DNA of 64,000 bases. It comes from Noviherbaspirillum suwonense (GTDB lineage: Bacteria; Pseudomonadota; Gammaproteobacteria; Burkholderiales; Burkholderiaceae_D). The notes under the pieces are model-generated. The model did no database searches. It was not told the DNA's origin and was given only the letters and a program-made list of their open reading frames with translations. Shown in pieces: positions 10,879-19,187 of the stretch. The position numbers were made by a program, and so were the translations under genes. How positions within the stretch are numbered: position 1 is the first letter of the stretch; the number at the start of each line of letters is the position of its first letter. Location of the stretch: assembly GCF_900182955.1 (NCBI RefSeq), contig NZ_FXUL01000028.1, positions 16,858 through 80,857 on the forward strand. Direction: 5' to 3'.

Positions 10879-11676
10879 TCAGACCGGCTTGTACTCGGCC
10901 CGGAAGCCGTCCAGGCCGAGCAGCAGCTGCTCGAAGGCCGGCGCCACCTGCGCCGGATCGCCCTTGACGCCCAGCTCGATATGCCGGCGGGTCTGCGCGT
11001 CGCCGACGCTGGGCAGGCTGAACACCTTCACCGACGGGAATGCGGCTTCCACCGCTTCCATCAGCGGCGTCAGCGTCGACTCCATCGACTCGTACACGTA
11101 GACCGACTTTTCCTGCCAGGCCACCTGGTGGAACAGGTGCGGGTACAGCGTGTCGAGCACCCATTCGACCATCGGGTGCGCCATCACCGGGAAACCTGGC
11201 ACGAAATGGTGGCCGCCGGCGCCATGCCGGACCGAGAAGCCGGGGATCTTGTTGTAAGGATTGGGGATAATGTCCGCGCCTTGCGGGAACTCGCCCATCT
11301 TCAGCCGGTGCTGGTTTTCCGGCGCGTCCAGCCTCGGGTCCTGGCCGGACGCCGCCGCCATCTCGACGATGCGCTGCTCGATCAGGATCCTGGCTTCGGG
11401 ATGCAGCGCCAGCGGCACGCCCATCGCCGCCGCCGCGCATTGCCGCGTGTGGTCGTCCGGCGTGGCGCCGATGCCGCCGAAGGAAAACACGATGTCGTCG
11501 CTGTCCATCGTGCGCTTGAGCGCCGCGGTGATGCGGGCCGGGTCATCGCCCAGGTATTCCGCCCAGCCTAGCTGCATGCCGCGCGCCGACAGCAGTTCGA
11601 CCGCCTTTGAAAAATGCTTGTCGATGCGTTTGCCGGAAAGAATTTCGTCGCCGATGATGATCAGACCGATAGCCAT
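10879..11676 (-). CDS. CinA-type molybdopterin-binding domain protein
   Basis: A 265-residue protein of the MoaB/Mog fold (COG1058). The N-terminus MAIGLIIIGDEILSGKRID and the SFGGIGATPDDHTRQCAAAAMG segment (near residues 65-86) are typical of the N-terminal domain of CinA. The C-terminal nicotinamide-nucleotide deamidase domain of full CinA is absent, so this is the short single-domain type. Such proteins are often called competence/damage-inducible protein A, but the competence role is not supported here. A related activity is ADP-ribose or NAD-metabolite pyrophosphatase; I cannot tell from sequence. It converges with ureG and has no operon partner that reveals its job. Confidence 0.85.
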   Translation of the reverse strand: MAIGLIIIGDEILSGKRIDKHFSKAVELLSARGMQLGWAEYLGDDPARITAALKRTMDSDDIVFSFGGIGATPDDHTRQCAAAAMGVPLALHPEARILIEQRIVEMAAASGQDPRLDAPENQHRLKMGEFPQGADIIPNPYNKIPGFSVRHGAGGHHFVPGFPVMAHPMVEWVLDTLYPHLFHQVAWQEKSVYVYESMESTLTPLMEAVEAAFPSVKVFSLPSVGDAQTRRHIELGVKGDPAQVAPAFEQLLLGLDGFRAEYKPV

Positions 11677-11726
11677 TTTTGTGCCCGTGATGTGATTGTT
11701 GAGTGGTCAGGAAAGCCAGGCCCGCA

Positions 11727-12557
11727 TTATCGCCCAGCCACGACTTCCGCGCGGCCGGCGGCCTGTTCCTGGCGCAGCCGGGCCAGCGCTTCCAGCGCGT
11801 AATGCTGGAACCAGAGGCCCGAGAACGTGAAGACCAGCACATAGAGCCAGATCGACACGCCGGCCAGCAGCGGGAACAGGATCACGGACAGCGCGCCGCC
11901 CAGCCACAGCAGGGTCGGCGCCGCGCCCATGGCCCCGGCCGCGATGCCGATCGCCATCAGCGGCCAGCGATGCGCGCGCAGCAGCGCGCGCCGTTCGGTG
12001 GCGCTGGCATGCTCGGACAGCGCGTCGTAGGCCATGACCCGGTAGGTCAGCCAGCCCCATAGCGCCGGCTGGACCACGAAGGCCAGGAGCGGCACGGCGT
12101 TGAGCGGCAGCGTCACCAGCCAGAGCGCCGCGAAGACGGCGAACGCGCCCAGCGATGTCGACAGGCTCCCGGCCAGCGAACCGCCGCGCAGGCGGGCAAG
12201 CTGCGGAAAATGGCGGCTCGACACATGATTGACGATGGCCGGCATCGCGATCAGGCCGACGAACACCAGCGCGGTGACCACCATCAGCGGCAGCAAAAGC
12301 CACATCGCCACCAGCGGCACCAGCACGGTCTTGATCGCGCCAAGGCCGAACCAGCCCAGCACCGACGCCGCTGACTGGAACAGGTTGTTGTCGACGAAGT
12401 AGCCATGCAGCCAGTCGATCATGGGCTGCAGTCCCAGCCACAGCACCACGCCCCACAGCAGCAGCGACAGCACGAAGGGCAGTACGGTCAGCATCAGCAT
12501 CCGGAAGTGCAGCTGGGACAGCAGCGCCCGGCCGAAGGAGGTCATGACGAGTTGCAT
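11727..12557 (-). CDS. EI24/CysZ-like integral membrane protein
   Basis: A 276-residue inner-membrane protein with about six hydrophobic segments. It begins MQLVMTSFGRALLSQLHFRM and contains a long central run of membrane helices (residues 20-45, 70-105, 130-165, 195-245). The pattern resembles the EI24 domain family, which includes the sulfate transporter CysZ. No CysZ-specific function can be claimed, and there are no sulfur genes nearby. The start at 12557 or the ATG four codons later are both possible. It lies 50 bases upstream of the CinA-like gene on the same strand, so the two may be co-transcribed. Confidence 0.8.
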   Translation of the reverse strand: MQLVMTSFGRALLSQLHFRMLMLTVLPFVLSLLLWGVVLWLGLQPMIDWLHGYFVDNNLFQSAASVLGWFGLGAIKTVLVPLVAMWLLLPLMVVTALVFVGLIAMPAIVNHVSSRHFPQLARLRGGSLAGSLSTSLGAFAVFAALWLVTLPLNAVPLLAFVVQPALWGWLTYRVMAYDALSEHASATERRALLRAHRWPLMAIGIAAGAMGAAPTLLWLGGALSVILFPLLAGVSIWLYVLVFTFSGLWFQHYALEALARLRQEQAAGRAEVVAGR

Positions 12558-12712
12558 GGTTCTGGCTGCAGGCAGCGGGGAACGGAAGGGACGATCATTC
12601 TAACCGCTGCCCGCGGCCTGACCCGCGGAACGATTTCCGGCGCGCCGGGTCTGAATTCATGCCTGCCCGCCGCAGGCATGACCGAACTGCCCTTCCTTCC
12701 GACGACACCAGC

Positions 12713-13621
12713 ATGCTCCTCTCGCAAGTATCCACTCGGCGCATTGCGCACTGGCTGCGCCAGCGCCTGCGCCTGTTCCTCGTCGCGCTGCTGTCGCTGC
12801 CGCTGTTCTTCGCCGGCTGCAGCCAGCTGGTGCAGAAGGAGCGCGAACTGCTGTTTCGCGTCGTGCCAGGCGAAGCCAGCTGGTATGACGGCATGCCGGA
12901 CGGCGTGGTCGAGGCCAGCCTGCCGGTGCGGGCCGGCAAGGCGACCCAGCATGTCAATTCCTGGTGGTGGCCGGCGGACGACCCGAAGGCGCCGGCCGTG
13001 CTCTACCTGCACGGCGCGCGCTGGAACCTGACCGGCCAGCTGTTCCGGATCCAGCAGCTGCATGATTTCGGCTTCTCGGTGCTGGCCATCGACTACCGCG
13101 GCTTCGGCAAGAGCGACGGCGACCTGCCGTCCGAAGAGACCGTGTATGAGGATGCCCGGGTCGCATGGCAGGCGCTGGCCCAGCGCCAGCCCGACCCGAA
13201 GCGGCGTTTCATCTACGGCCATTCGCTGGGCGGAGCGATCGCGATCGACCTGGCGTCGCACCTCGACCGCAGCGGCGCGGCGCAGGCGCGCGGCCTGATC
13301 GTCGAGTCGTCGTTCACCACGCTGGCCGACATCGCCAAGTCGCTCAGCACGCCGTGGCTGCCGCTGCAGCTGATCCTGTCGCAGAAGTTCGACGCGGTCG
13401 ACAAGATAGCCCAGGTCGGCATGCCGGTGCTGATCGTGCACGGCACCGACGACCGCTACGTGCCGTCGCGTTTCAGCGAGCGCCTGTTCGAGGCGGCGCC
13501 GGGGCGCAAGAAACTGCTGCTGATCGAGGGCGGCACCCACAACAACAGCATGCGCATCGGCGCCTCCGCCTACCGTCGGGCGTTCGCGGAACTGTTCGGC
13601 CTCAATCCCCGGCCAGCCTAG
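12713..13621 (+). CDS. Alpha/beta hydrolase with membrane anchor or lipoprotein signal
   Basis: A 302-residue alpha/beta hydrolase of the BAAT/Hydrolase_4 type. The N-terminus has a basic patch and then a hydrophobic run ending in FFAGCSQ (near residues 29-35), which could be a lipobox, though phenylalanine at -3 is unusual. The oxyanion region is YLHGARWN, the nucleophile elbow is GHSLGG (serine near residue 168), the acid is probably the aspartate in HGTDDRYVP, and the histidine is in GGTHNNS. The catalytic triad is therefore complete. The substrate is unknown. The longer frame from 12659 has no better ribosome site; the start at 12713 gives a proper export signal. Confidence 0.85.
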   Translation: MLLSQVSTRRIAHWLRQRLRLFLVALLSLPLFFAGCSQLVQKERELLFRVVPGEASWYDGMPDGVVEASLPVRAGKATQHVNSWWWPADDPKAPAVLYLHGARWNLTGQLFRIQQLHDFGFSVLAIDYRGFGKSDGDLPSEETVYEDARVAWQALAQRQPDPKRRFIYGHSLGGAIAIDLASHLDRSGAAQARGLIVESSFTTLADIAKSLSTPWLPLQLILSQKFDAVDKIAQVGMPVLIVHGTDDRYVPSRFSERLFEAAPGRKKLLLIEGGTHNNSMRIGASAYRRAFAELFGLNPRPA

Positions 13622-13632
13622 TGCGCATAGCC

Positions 13633-13641
13633 TGCTACAAT
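13633..13641 (+). promoter_or_regulatory. Extended -10 promoter element before the FKBP gene
   Basis: TGCTACAAT is an extended -10 (TGn followed by TACAAT) 41 bases before the ATG at 13682. No good -35 is visible at the usual distance, which is tolerated by extended -10 promoters. The assignment is by eye only. Confidence 0.4.
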
Positions 13642-13681
13642 CCCGCATCCCCTTTCACCCCTAGATTGCGAAGGTTCAACC

Positions 13682-14038
13682 ATGTCCACAGTGATGACAG
13701 CTTCCGGGCTGCAGTATGAAGATACACAGGTCGGCACCGGCGAAGAAGCCAAGGCCGGCCAGCATGTGACGGTGCATTACACCGGCTGGCTGCAAAACCC
13801 CGACGGCAGCGCCGGCAAGAAGTTCGACTCCAGCAAGGACCGCAACGACCCGTTCCAGTTTCCGCTGGGCGCCGGCAATGTGATCCAGGGCTGGGACCAG
13901 GGCGTGCAGGGCATGAAGGTCGGCGGCGTGCGCAAGCTGATCATCCCGTCGGCGCTGGGCTACGGCGCGCGCGGCGCGGGCGGCGTGATCCCGCCGAATG
14001 CAACGCTGATCTTCGAAGTCGAGCTGCTGGGCGTCTGA
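13682..14038 (+). CDS. FKBP-type peptidyl-prolyl cis-trans isomerase
   Basis: A single-domain FKBP of 118 residues, the compact cytoplasmic type. It catalyses cis-trans isomerisation at prolyl bonds. Conserved active-site sequence is present: VTVHYTGWLQNPDG near residues 30-43, KFDSSKDRNDPFQFPLGAG, VIQGWDQGVQGMKVGG and ALGYGARGAGGVIPPNATLIFEVELL (given in pieces here because the block is long). The tryptophan in GWDQGV lines the floor of the pocket. There is no signal peptide and no trigger-factor-like extension. It is followed two bases later by a tiny lipoprotein gene and then a clear terminator, so the two form a short transcription unit. Confidence 0.95.
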   Translation: MSTVMTASGLQYEDTQVGTGEEAKAGQHVTVHYTGWLQNPDGSAGKKFDSSKDRNDPFQFPLGAGNVIQGWDQGVQGMKVGGVRKLIIPSALGYGARGAGGVIPPNATLIFEVELLGV

Positions 14039-14040
14039 GC

Positions 14041-14226
14041 GTGCTGCGCGTTCTTGCCGTCGTGGCGGCCGCAGCCACCCTGCTCTCGTCCTGCAGCGTG
14101 ATCTCGACCACCGCATCGGTCGGCGCCGCCGCGGTGTCGGTGGCGGGCACCGCGGTCAATGTCGGCATCGGCGTCGGCAGCGCCGCGGTCAGCGCGGTCG
14201 GGACGGTGGCCGGCGCGGCGTTCTAG
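14041..14226 (+). CDS. Small putative lipoprotein, 61 residues
   Basis: A very short protein starting at GTG (14041), two bases after the FKBP stop, so probably translated by coupling. It has a signal peptide ending in a lipobox, LLSSCS (cysteine at residue 18), followed by VISTTASV and a repetitive Ala/Val/Gly/Ser stretch (SVGAAAVSVAGTAVNVGIGV and on). It resembles a family of short proteobacterial lipoproteins of unknown function that share the pattern C-S-V-x-S-T plus AVSVAGTAV-type repeats. The repeat could form an amphipathic or membrane-lying helix. The valine after the cysteine-serine pair would favour outer-membrane sorting. Real expression is supported by the terminator directly after the stop. 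Confidence 0.7.
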   Translation: MLRVLAVVAAAATLLSSCSVISTTASVGAAAVSVAGTAVNVGIGVGSAAVSAVGTVAGAAF

Positions 14227-14249
14227 CACGGTTTCACCGCATGGCCATG

Positions 14250-14277
14250 GCGCCGGCATCCGCGAGGATGCCGGCGC
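14250..14277 (+). terminator. Intrinsic terminator after FKBP/lipoprotein unit
   Basis: A 12-bp G+C-rich stem (14250-14261 with 14266-14277) closes a GCGA tetraloop and is followed by TTTTCATT. It sits 24 bases after the small lipoprotein gene and also lies before the 3' end of the convergent gene at 14320. Confidence 0.88.
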
Positions 14278-14319
14278 TTTTCATTCGAATGCCGGGATCA
14301 GGCTGCAATGAGGCCAAAA

Positions 14320-14598
14320 TCAGGCGCCGAACACCTTCTGCATCTTGCGCGCGAGCTTGTCCTGCACCATCGGCGCAAATGCCTTCATCATCAGGCCGAG
14401 CCTGATTTCCAGCCTGGCGTCGCGCTCGCCGACGACCAGCGTGCCGTCCACGCCGCTGCGCTCGAAGCGCAGCACCGGGCCGTCCCATGCGCATTCCATG
14501 CCGAAGTCGGCGGCCATCTTGTCGGCCACCTGCTGCGCCGCGGCGCGGGCTGCGTCCGGCGTCATGTTGTGCGGCTGGGTGATATCGATATCCGCCAT
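14320..14598 (-). CDS. Polyhydroxyalkanoic acid system family protein
   Basis: A 92-residue cytoplasmic protein of the PHA_gran_rgn family, whose members are encoded near PHA granule genes. The start MADIDITQPHNMTPDAARAA and the end LGLMMKAFAPMVQDKLARKM, then QKVFGA, fit the family. The ATG at 14598 is used because the longer open frame runs into the neighbouring dehydrogenase gene. The function is not established. Here it is two bases downstream of a 2-hydroxyacid dehydrogenase gene; phaZ lies about 5 kb away, so the organism does handle PHA, but this gene is not directly linked to a pha operon. Confidence 0.8.
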   Translation of the reverse strand: MADIDITQPHNMTPDAARAAAQQVADKMAADFGMECAWDGPVLRFERSGVDGTLVVGERDARLEIRLGLMMKAFAPMVQDKLARKMQKVFGA

Positions 14599-14600
14599 GC

Positions 14601-15584
14601 TCAGGCCCCCGCCCGGACTGCCGGGTTCAGCAGGTTGGGCGGCTCCTGCTGCGTCAGCGCCGCGATCAGGTTGTCGGCGGCGCAATTGGCCATCGCCAGC
14701 CGGGTCGCAATCGATGCGCTGGCGATATGCGGGGTCAGCACCACGTTGGACAGCGACAGGAAGTCGGGGTTGAAGGCCGGCTCGTTTTCATAGACATCCA
14801 GCCCGGCCCCGGCAATGCGCCGCTCCCGCAGCGCCCGGATCAGCGCGGCGTCGTCGACGATGCCGCCGCGCGCGATATTGACCAGGATCGCGGTCGGCTT
14901 CATCAATGCGATCTCGGCCTCGCCTATCGTGTGATGCAGCGCCGGGCTGTACGGCATCACCAGCACGACATGGTCTGCCTGCCGCAGCAGTTCCTCGCGG
15001 CCGACGTAGCGGGCATTGTTGGCGCCGGCTTCCAGTTCGGGGGCCAGGCGCGAGCGATTGTGATAGATCACCTGCATGCCGAAGCCGGTCGAACGCCTGG
15101 CAATCGCCTGGCCGATGCGGCCCATGCCGATGACGCCCAGCGTCGAGCCGTGCAGGTCGGCGCCGACGAAGCTGTCGTAGCGCCACTTCTGCCACTGGCC
15201 GGCGCGCAGCCAGTGCTCGGACTCGGTGATGCGGCGGGCCGCCGCCATCAGCAGCGCCCAGCCGAAGTCGGCGGTGGTTTCATTGAGCACGTCGGGCGTG
15301 TTGGTGACCATCACGCCGGCGCCGGTGGCGGCATCGACGTCGATATTGTTGTAGCCCACCGCCATGTTGGCGACCGCCTTCAGGCGCGGGCAGGCGGCGA
15401 GCAGCTGCGGGTCCACCCGCTCGCTCATGGTGGCGAACAGGCCGTCCTTGTCCTTCAGCCGCTCGCGCAGCTGGGCCGGGCTGAAGGCGTCGTCGTTCGG
15501 ATTGTCCTCGACGTCGAAGTGCTGGCGCAGGCGTTCGATCACTTCGGGAAAGATGGCGCGCGCCACGAGTATGCTGGGCTTCAT
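14601..15584 (-). CDS. D-isomer-specific 2-hydroxyacid dehydrogenase (glyoxylate/hydroxypyruvate reductase type)
   Basis: NAD(P)H-dependent 2-hydroxyacid dehydrogenase, 327 residues, likely acting on glyoxylate or hydroxypyruvate. The nucleotide-binding motif GVIGMGRIGQAIARR lies near residues 152-166. The catalytic arginine is in NIARGGIVDD, the glutamate in YENEPAF, and the histidine in LTPHIASAS. Its N-terminus (MKPSILVARAIFPEVIERLR) matches D-glycerate dehydrogenase/GhrB-like enzymes. The gene sits 12 bases after the antiporter gene on the same strand and two bases before the PHA-region gene, so the three form a likely operon. The exact substrate cannot be fixed from sequence. Confidence 0.9.
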   Translation of the reverse strand: MKPSILVARAIFPEVIERLRQHFDVEDNPNDDAFSPAQLRERLKDKDGLFATMSERVDPQLLAACPRLKAVANMAVGYNNIDVDAATGAGVMVTNTPDVLNETTADFGWALLMAAARRITESEHWLRAGQWQKWRYDSFVGADLHGSTLGVIGMGRIGQAIARRSTGFGMQVIYHNRSRLAPELEAGANNARYVGREELLRQADHVVLVMPYSPALHHTIGEAEIALMKPTAILVNIARGGIVDDAALIRALRERRIAGAGLDVYENEPAFNPDFLSLSNVVLTPHIASASIATRLAMANCAADNLIAALTQQEPPNLLNPAVRAGA

Positions 15585-15596
15585 GATGGATAATTT

Positions 15597-17012
15597 TCAG
15601 CGAAAGAAGATGAATGTCATCAGGATGAACAAGGGTACGAGGATAGCGCCCGACCATGCCATGTAACCGAAGAAGGACGGCATGCGGATGCCGCGTTCCT
15701 CGGCGATTGCCTTGACCATCATGTTGGGCGCATTGCCAATATAACTGTTTGCGCCCATGAACACAGCACCGCAGGAAATCGCGGCAAGCGTGGTCGCCAG
15801 CGTGGTCATCAGCTGCTGCGCGTCGCCGCCGGCGGTGTTGAAGAACACCAGGTAGGTCGGCGCATTGTCGAGGAAGGACGACAGCAGGCCGGTCGCCCAG
15901 AAATACATCGCGTCGACAGGCTGGCCGGACGGGCTGGTCACCGCGCGCACCACCGCGCCGAATGCGCCGGCCTCGCCGGCCCGCAACATCGCGATGACCG
16001 GGATGATGGTGATGAAGATGCCGGCGAACAGCTTGCCCACTTCGAGTATCGGCCCCCATGAGAAATCATTGCCGGCGCGCGCCGACGCCGGCGTGATCTT
16101 CAGCGACAGCCCGATCACGACCAGCAGCAGGAGGTCGCGCAGCAGGTTCTGCAGCTCCACGGGCGTGCCCATCACGTCGAACGCAATGCCCGGCTTCCAG
16201 AAGCCGCTCATCAGCACCAGGCCGACGACCGCCGCCAGCAGCGCGAAATTGGCCTTGCCCTCGAACCAGATGCGGCTGTCGGGCGTCGGGTCGACCGGCA
16301 GGATCTCTTCGCGCCGGTGATAGTAATAGCTGTCGAGCCCATAAAAAATCAGCAGCAGCGCGGTGCAAAGGAACAGGGTCTCGGGGAAAATATGGCGCAC
16401 GGTCCAGAAGAAGTCGACGCCCTTCAGGAAGCCGAGGAACAGCGGCGGGTCGCCCAGCGGCGTCAGCGAGCCGCCCGCATTGGCGACCAGGAAAATGAAG
16501 AAGACCACGATATGCGCAGCATGCTTGCGGTTGTCGTTGGCGCGGATCATTGGCCTGATCATCAGCATGGCCGCGCCGGTGGTGCCCATGAAGCTCGCCA
16601 GCACCGTGCCGATCGCCAGGATGCCGGTGTTGAGCGCCGGCGTGCCATGCAGGTTGCCGCGCACGCAGATGCCGCCCGCCACCACGAACAGCGCAGTGAT
16701 CAGGATGATGAAGGGGATGAACTCCGCCAGGAACGCATGCACCGCGCCGGAGGCGGCGACCGGCAGGCCGAAAAACAGCGCGCACGGGACCAGGAAAGCG
16801 AGGCTCCAGGCCGCCGCGGCCTTGCCGTAGTGATGGTGCCAGAACTGCGGCGTGAGCAGCGGGCACAGCGCAATCGACAGCAGCAGCCCGGCGAACGGTA
16901 TGCCCCACCAGGCCGACAGGCCTTCGCCCGCGAGTTCCGCAGCCGTGGCCAGTCCAGGCGCGAGGATGGCCAACAGCGCGGCGCCGGCCCGTATTTTTAT
17001 TTGCACTGCCAT
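15597..17012 (-). CDS. NhaD-like sodium:proton antiporter (ion transporter superfamily)
   Basis: Inner-membrane transporter of about 470 residues with 11-13 hydrophobic segments. The sequence GNLHGTPALNTGILAIGTVL then SFMGTTGAAMLMIRPMIR, and later LSSFLDNAPTYLVFFN and GANSYIGNAPNMMVKAIAEE, is typical of NhaD-type antiporters in the ArsB/citrate-transporter superfamily. The start is uncertain. The frame is open to an ATG at 17039 with no ribosome site. The ATG at 17012 or the GTG at 17006 is better, since AGGGAG lies a few bases before them; the GTG has the best spacing. It leads the three-gene minus-strand unit with the 2-hydroxyacid dehydrogenase. Sodium or another cation is probable; the family name is the only basis for that. 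Confidence 0.8.
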   Translation of the reverse strand: MAVQIKIRAGAALLAILAPGLATAAELAGEGLSAWWGIPFAGLLLSIALCPLLTPQFWHHHYGKAAAAWSLAFLVPCALFFGLPVAASGAVHAFLAEFIPFIILITALFVVAGGICVRGNLHGTPALNTGILAIGTVLASFMGTTGAAMLMIRPMIRANDNRKHAAHIVVFFIFLVANAGGSLTPLGDPPLFLGFLKGVDFFWTVRHIFPETLFLCTALLLIFYGLDSYYYHRREEILPVDPTPDSRIWFEGKANFALLAAVVGLVLMSGFWKPGIAFDVMGTPVELQNLLRDLLLLVVIGLSLKITPASARAGNDFSWGPILEVGKLFAGIFITIIPVIAMLRAGEAGAFGAVVRAVTSPSGQPVDAMYFWATGLLSSFLDNAPTYLVFFNTAGGDAQQLMTTLATTLAAISCGAVFMGANSYIGNAPNMMVKAIAEERGIRMPSFFGYMAWSGAILVPLFILMTFIFFR

Positions 17013-17143
17013 CTCCCTGTCTAAGAAAAGCGCCGCCATTCTATCGTGTAAAGAGCGGATCGCCGCACTCTCCCGCGGCCCGCAGCCGGCGTACCGCGCA
17101 ACGCCGGACGAATTTGCTTATGCCTATTTCGTCTAACCCTGGT

Positions 17144-17172
17144 TTGTGATAAAGGCGCATTTGTCTTAAAAT
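17144..17172 (+). promoter_or_regulatory. Sigma-70-type promoter before the ferredoxin gene
   Basis: TTGTGA (17144-17149), a 17-base spacer and TAAAAT (17167-17172) give a good housekeeping promoter about 100 bases before the ferredoxin ATG at 17270. The ferredoxin ribosome site is AGGA at 17261. Confidence 0.65.
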
Positions 17173-17269
17173 ACAAGGCTTTTTCACCGGTCATGCCAGG
17201 TTGCACCGCCGTCCTTGCCACCTTCCACGCATGCCCAGCACGCCCCGATTTTTTACAGATAGGACTGTT

Positions 17270-17593
17270 ATGACCCACGTTGTGACCGAATCCTGCATCC
17301 GCTGCCGTTACACGGACTGCGTCGATGTATGCCCGGTAGACTGCTTCCGCGAAGGCCCGAATTTCCTCGCGATCGACCCGGATGAATGCATCGACTGCGC
17401 TGTCTGCGTCGCCGAATGCCCGGTCAATGCGATCTACGCCGAGGAAGATGTCCCGGCGGACCAGCAGCAATTCATCAAGCTCAATGTCGAGCTGTCGCGC
17501 AAGTGGCCGTCCATCACCAAGACCAAGGCCGCGCTGCCTGAAGCCGAGGAGTTCAAGGACGTGGCTGACAAGCTGAAGTACCTGGAGCAGTAA
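17270..17593 (+). CDS. fdxA: 7Fe ferredoxin (3Fe-4S/4Fe-4S)
   Basis: A 107-residue ferredoxin. The two cluster motifs are visible: CIRCRYTDCVDVCPVDCF near residues 9-26 and CIDCAVCVAECPVNAIY near 40-56. The spacing and the long C-terminal tail match the FdxA (seven-iron) ferredoxins of proteobacteria rather than simple 2x4Fe-4S clostridial types. The ATG at 17270 is chosen because it follows AGGACTGTT and gives the standard MTHVVTESCIRCRY start. A gene for a ferredoxin-NADP reductase lies 85 bases downstream on the same strand, so the pair could exchange electrons, though the reductase is of the thioredoxin-reductase-like type. The role of FdxA is not well defined; links to anaerobic or Fe-S metabolism are possible. 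Confidence 0.93.
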   Translation: MTHVVTESCIRCRYTDCVDVCPVDCFREGPNFLAIDPDECIDCAVCVAECPVNAIYAEEDVPADQQQFIKLNVELSRKWPSITKTKAALPEAEEFKDVADKLKYLEQ

Positions 17594-17678
17594 GCTGCCG
17601 CTGCGTCCGCTGCAGGCCGCAGCCCGCCCGTCCGCCTCCCCTACTCTATATAGACAAGAAACAGGAACCTGATTTCGT

Positions 17679-18776
17679 ATGGAAAACACCGCTGCCCCAA
17701 CCGTCCCCGGCGCCGCTGCCGCGCAAGGCGGAACGCGCGAACCTATCGTTGCCGATGCCGTCATCATCGGCGCCGGCCCGGTCGGCCTGTTCCAGGTATT
17801 CGAGCTCGGCCTTCTCGAGATCAAGGCCCACGTCATCGATTCGCTGGCGGAAGTCGGCGGCCAGTGCGTCGAGCTCTACCCGGACAAGCCGATTTACGAC
17901 ATCCCGGCCGTGCCTGTCTGCACCGGCCAGGAACTGACCGACAACCTGCTCAAGCAGATCGAGCCGTTCGACCCGACGTTCCACCTGGGCCAGGAAGTCA
18001 CCGTGGTGGAACGCCGCGACGACCAGCGCTTCAACGTGGAAACCACGGCCGGCACCCGGTTCATCACCAAGACCATCTTCATCGCGGCCGGCGTCGGCTC
18101 GTTCCAGCCGCGCACGCTGAAGGTCGACGGCATCGAGCAGTTCGAGGGTTCGCAGCTGAACTACCGCGTCAAGGACCCGGCGAAGTTTGCCGGCAAGAAC
18201 CTGGTGATCTGCGGCGGCGGCGACTCCGCGCTGGACTGGGCGCTGAACCTGGCCGGCACGGCCGAATCGGTGGTGCTGCTGCATCGCCGCGACGAGTTCC
18301 GCGCTGCGCCGGCATCGGTCGCGAAAATGAAAGACATGTGCGACAAGTATGAGATGCAATTGCTGATCGGCCAGGTTACCGGCTACGAAAGCGAAGGCGA
18401 CACGCTCTCGGGCATCAAGGTGACCGGCGCCGACGGCGTCACCCGCCGCCTGCCGCTCGATCACCTGCTGGTGTTCTTCGGCCTCTCGCCCAAGCTCGGG
18501 CCCATCGCCGAGTGGGGCCTGGACATCGAGCGCAAGCAGCTGAAGGTTGGCACCGAGCGCTTCGAAACCAACGTCCCCGGCATTTTCGCGGTCGGCGACA
18601 TCAACACCTACCCGGGCAAGAAGAAGCTGATCCTTTCCGGTTTCCACGAGGCAGCACTTGCCGCATTCGCGGCAGCGCCCTATATCTTCCCGGACAAGAA
18701 GATCCACATGCAGTACACGACGACATCGCCGAAACTGCACAAGATCCTTGGCGTGGAGACACCCGTCTTCGACTAA
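17679..18776 (+). CDS. Ferredoxin--NADP+ reductase (TrxB-like type)
   Basis: A 365-residue flavoprotein of the thioredoxin-reductase-like ferredoxin/flavodoxin-NADP+ oxidoreductase family. The FAD motif [15 protein letters not shown] is near residues 30-44, the NADP motif [15 protein letters not shown] near 184-198, and the second flavin motif [20 protein letters not shown] near 306-325. There is no redox-active CxxC motif, so it is not a thioredoxin reductase. It would reduce ferredoxin or flavodoxin with NADPH, or run in reverse. The upstream ferredoxin gene supports this. A 13-bp perfect hairpin with a T tract ends the unit. Confidence 0.92.
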   Translation: MENTAAPTVPGAAAAQGGTREPIVADAVIIGAGPVGLFQVFELGLLEIKAHVIDSLAEVGGQCVELYPDKPIYDIPAVPVCTGQELTDNLLKQIEPFDPTFHLGQEVTVVERRDDQRFNVETTAGTRFITKTIFIAAGVGSFQPRTLKVDGIEQFEGSQLNYRVKDPAKFAGKNLVICGGGDSALDWALNLAGTAESVVLLHRRDEFRAAPASVAKMKDMCDKYEMQLLIGQVTGYESEGDTLSGIKVTGADGVTRRLPLDHLLVFFGLSPKLGPIAEWGLDIERKQLKVGTERFETNVPGIFAVGDINTYPGKKKLILSGFHEAALAAFAAAPYIFPDKKIHMQYTTTSPKLHKILGVETPVFD

Positions 18777-18805
18777 AAAGCCGGTTTTCGGGCCTGGAAT
18801 CATTG

Positions 18806-18835
18806 AACACCCTTTGCAGAAATGCAAAGGGTGTT
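18806..18835 (+). terminator. Intrinsic terminator after the reductase gene
   Basis: A perfect 13-bp stem (18806-18818 with 18823-18835) with a GAAA tetraloop is followed by TTGTTTTT. It is one of the strongest terminators in the window. Confidence 0.95.
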
Positions 18836-18900
18836 TTGTTTTTACGACAGCGAATTAACAGGTTTGTAGTTACTCAACTGTCATCGCGATAATCGTAATA

Positions 18901-18999
18901 GCGTTGTTCCAATGCTCATCGCAACAACGCATGGTGTGGAAATTTGCGAACGGACGTGCGGCAACGAACCTAAGGAATCCTAATATGTTGGTTAGGATT
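18901..18999. promoter_or_regulatory. Two perfect inverted repeats in the AT-rich region before phaZ
   Basis: The 411-base gap between the reductase gene and phaZ is AT-rich compared with its surroundings. It holds GCGTTGTT (18901-18908) paired with AACAACGC (18923-18930) over a 14-base spacer, and AATCCTAA (18976-18983) paired with TTAGGATT (18992-18999) over an 8-base spacer. These look like dimer-binding operator sites. PHA genes are often controlled by PhaR, but I cannot match either site to a known PhaR motif. Apart from these, the terminator at 18806 and the promoter at 19103, nothing else is seen in this gap. Confidence 0.5.
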
Positions 19000-19102
19000 A
19001 ACGCAGGGTAGTGAAATTCGATAACAAAAATTGCGCTTTGGTTACAGATTTACCAATGCAAAGCGGCTAGCCCAGCGCCATATTGCAGGTAGGAGAAATA
19101 TA

Positions 19103-19131
19103 TTACATGCCTGCGACATTTTGGTTATGAT
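19103..19131 (+). promoter_or_regulatory. Sigma-70-type promoter before phaZ
   Basis: TTACAT (19103-19108), a 17-base spacer and TATGAT (19126-19131) place transcription start near 19138, about 50 bases before the phaZ ATG. The phaZ ribosome site is AAAGGAAC just before 19188. Confidence 0.6.
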
Positions 19132-19187
19132 GCACCGAGGAATTTACGACAGGAAATTGCTGTCCTGCGGCACCCGAAAGGAACACC

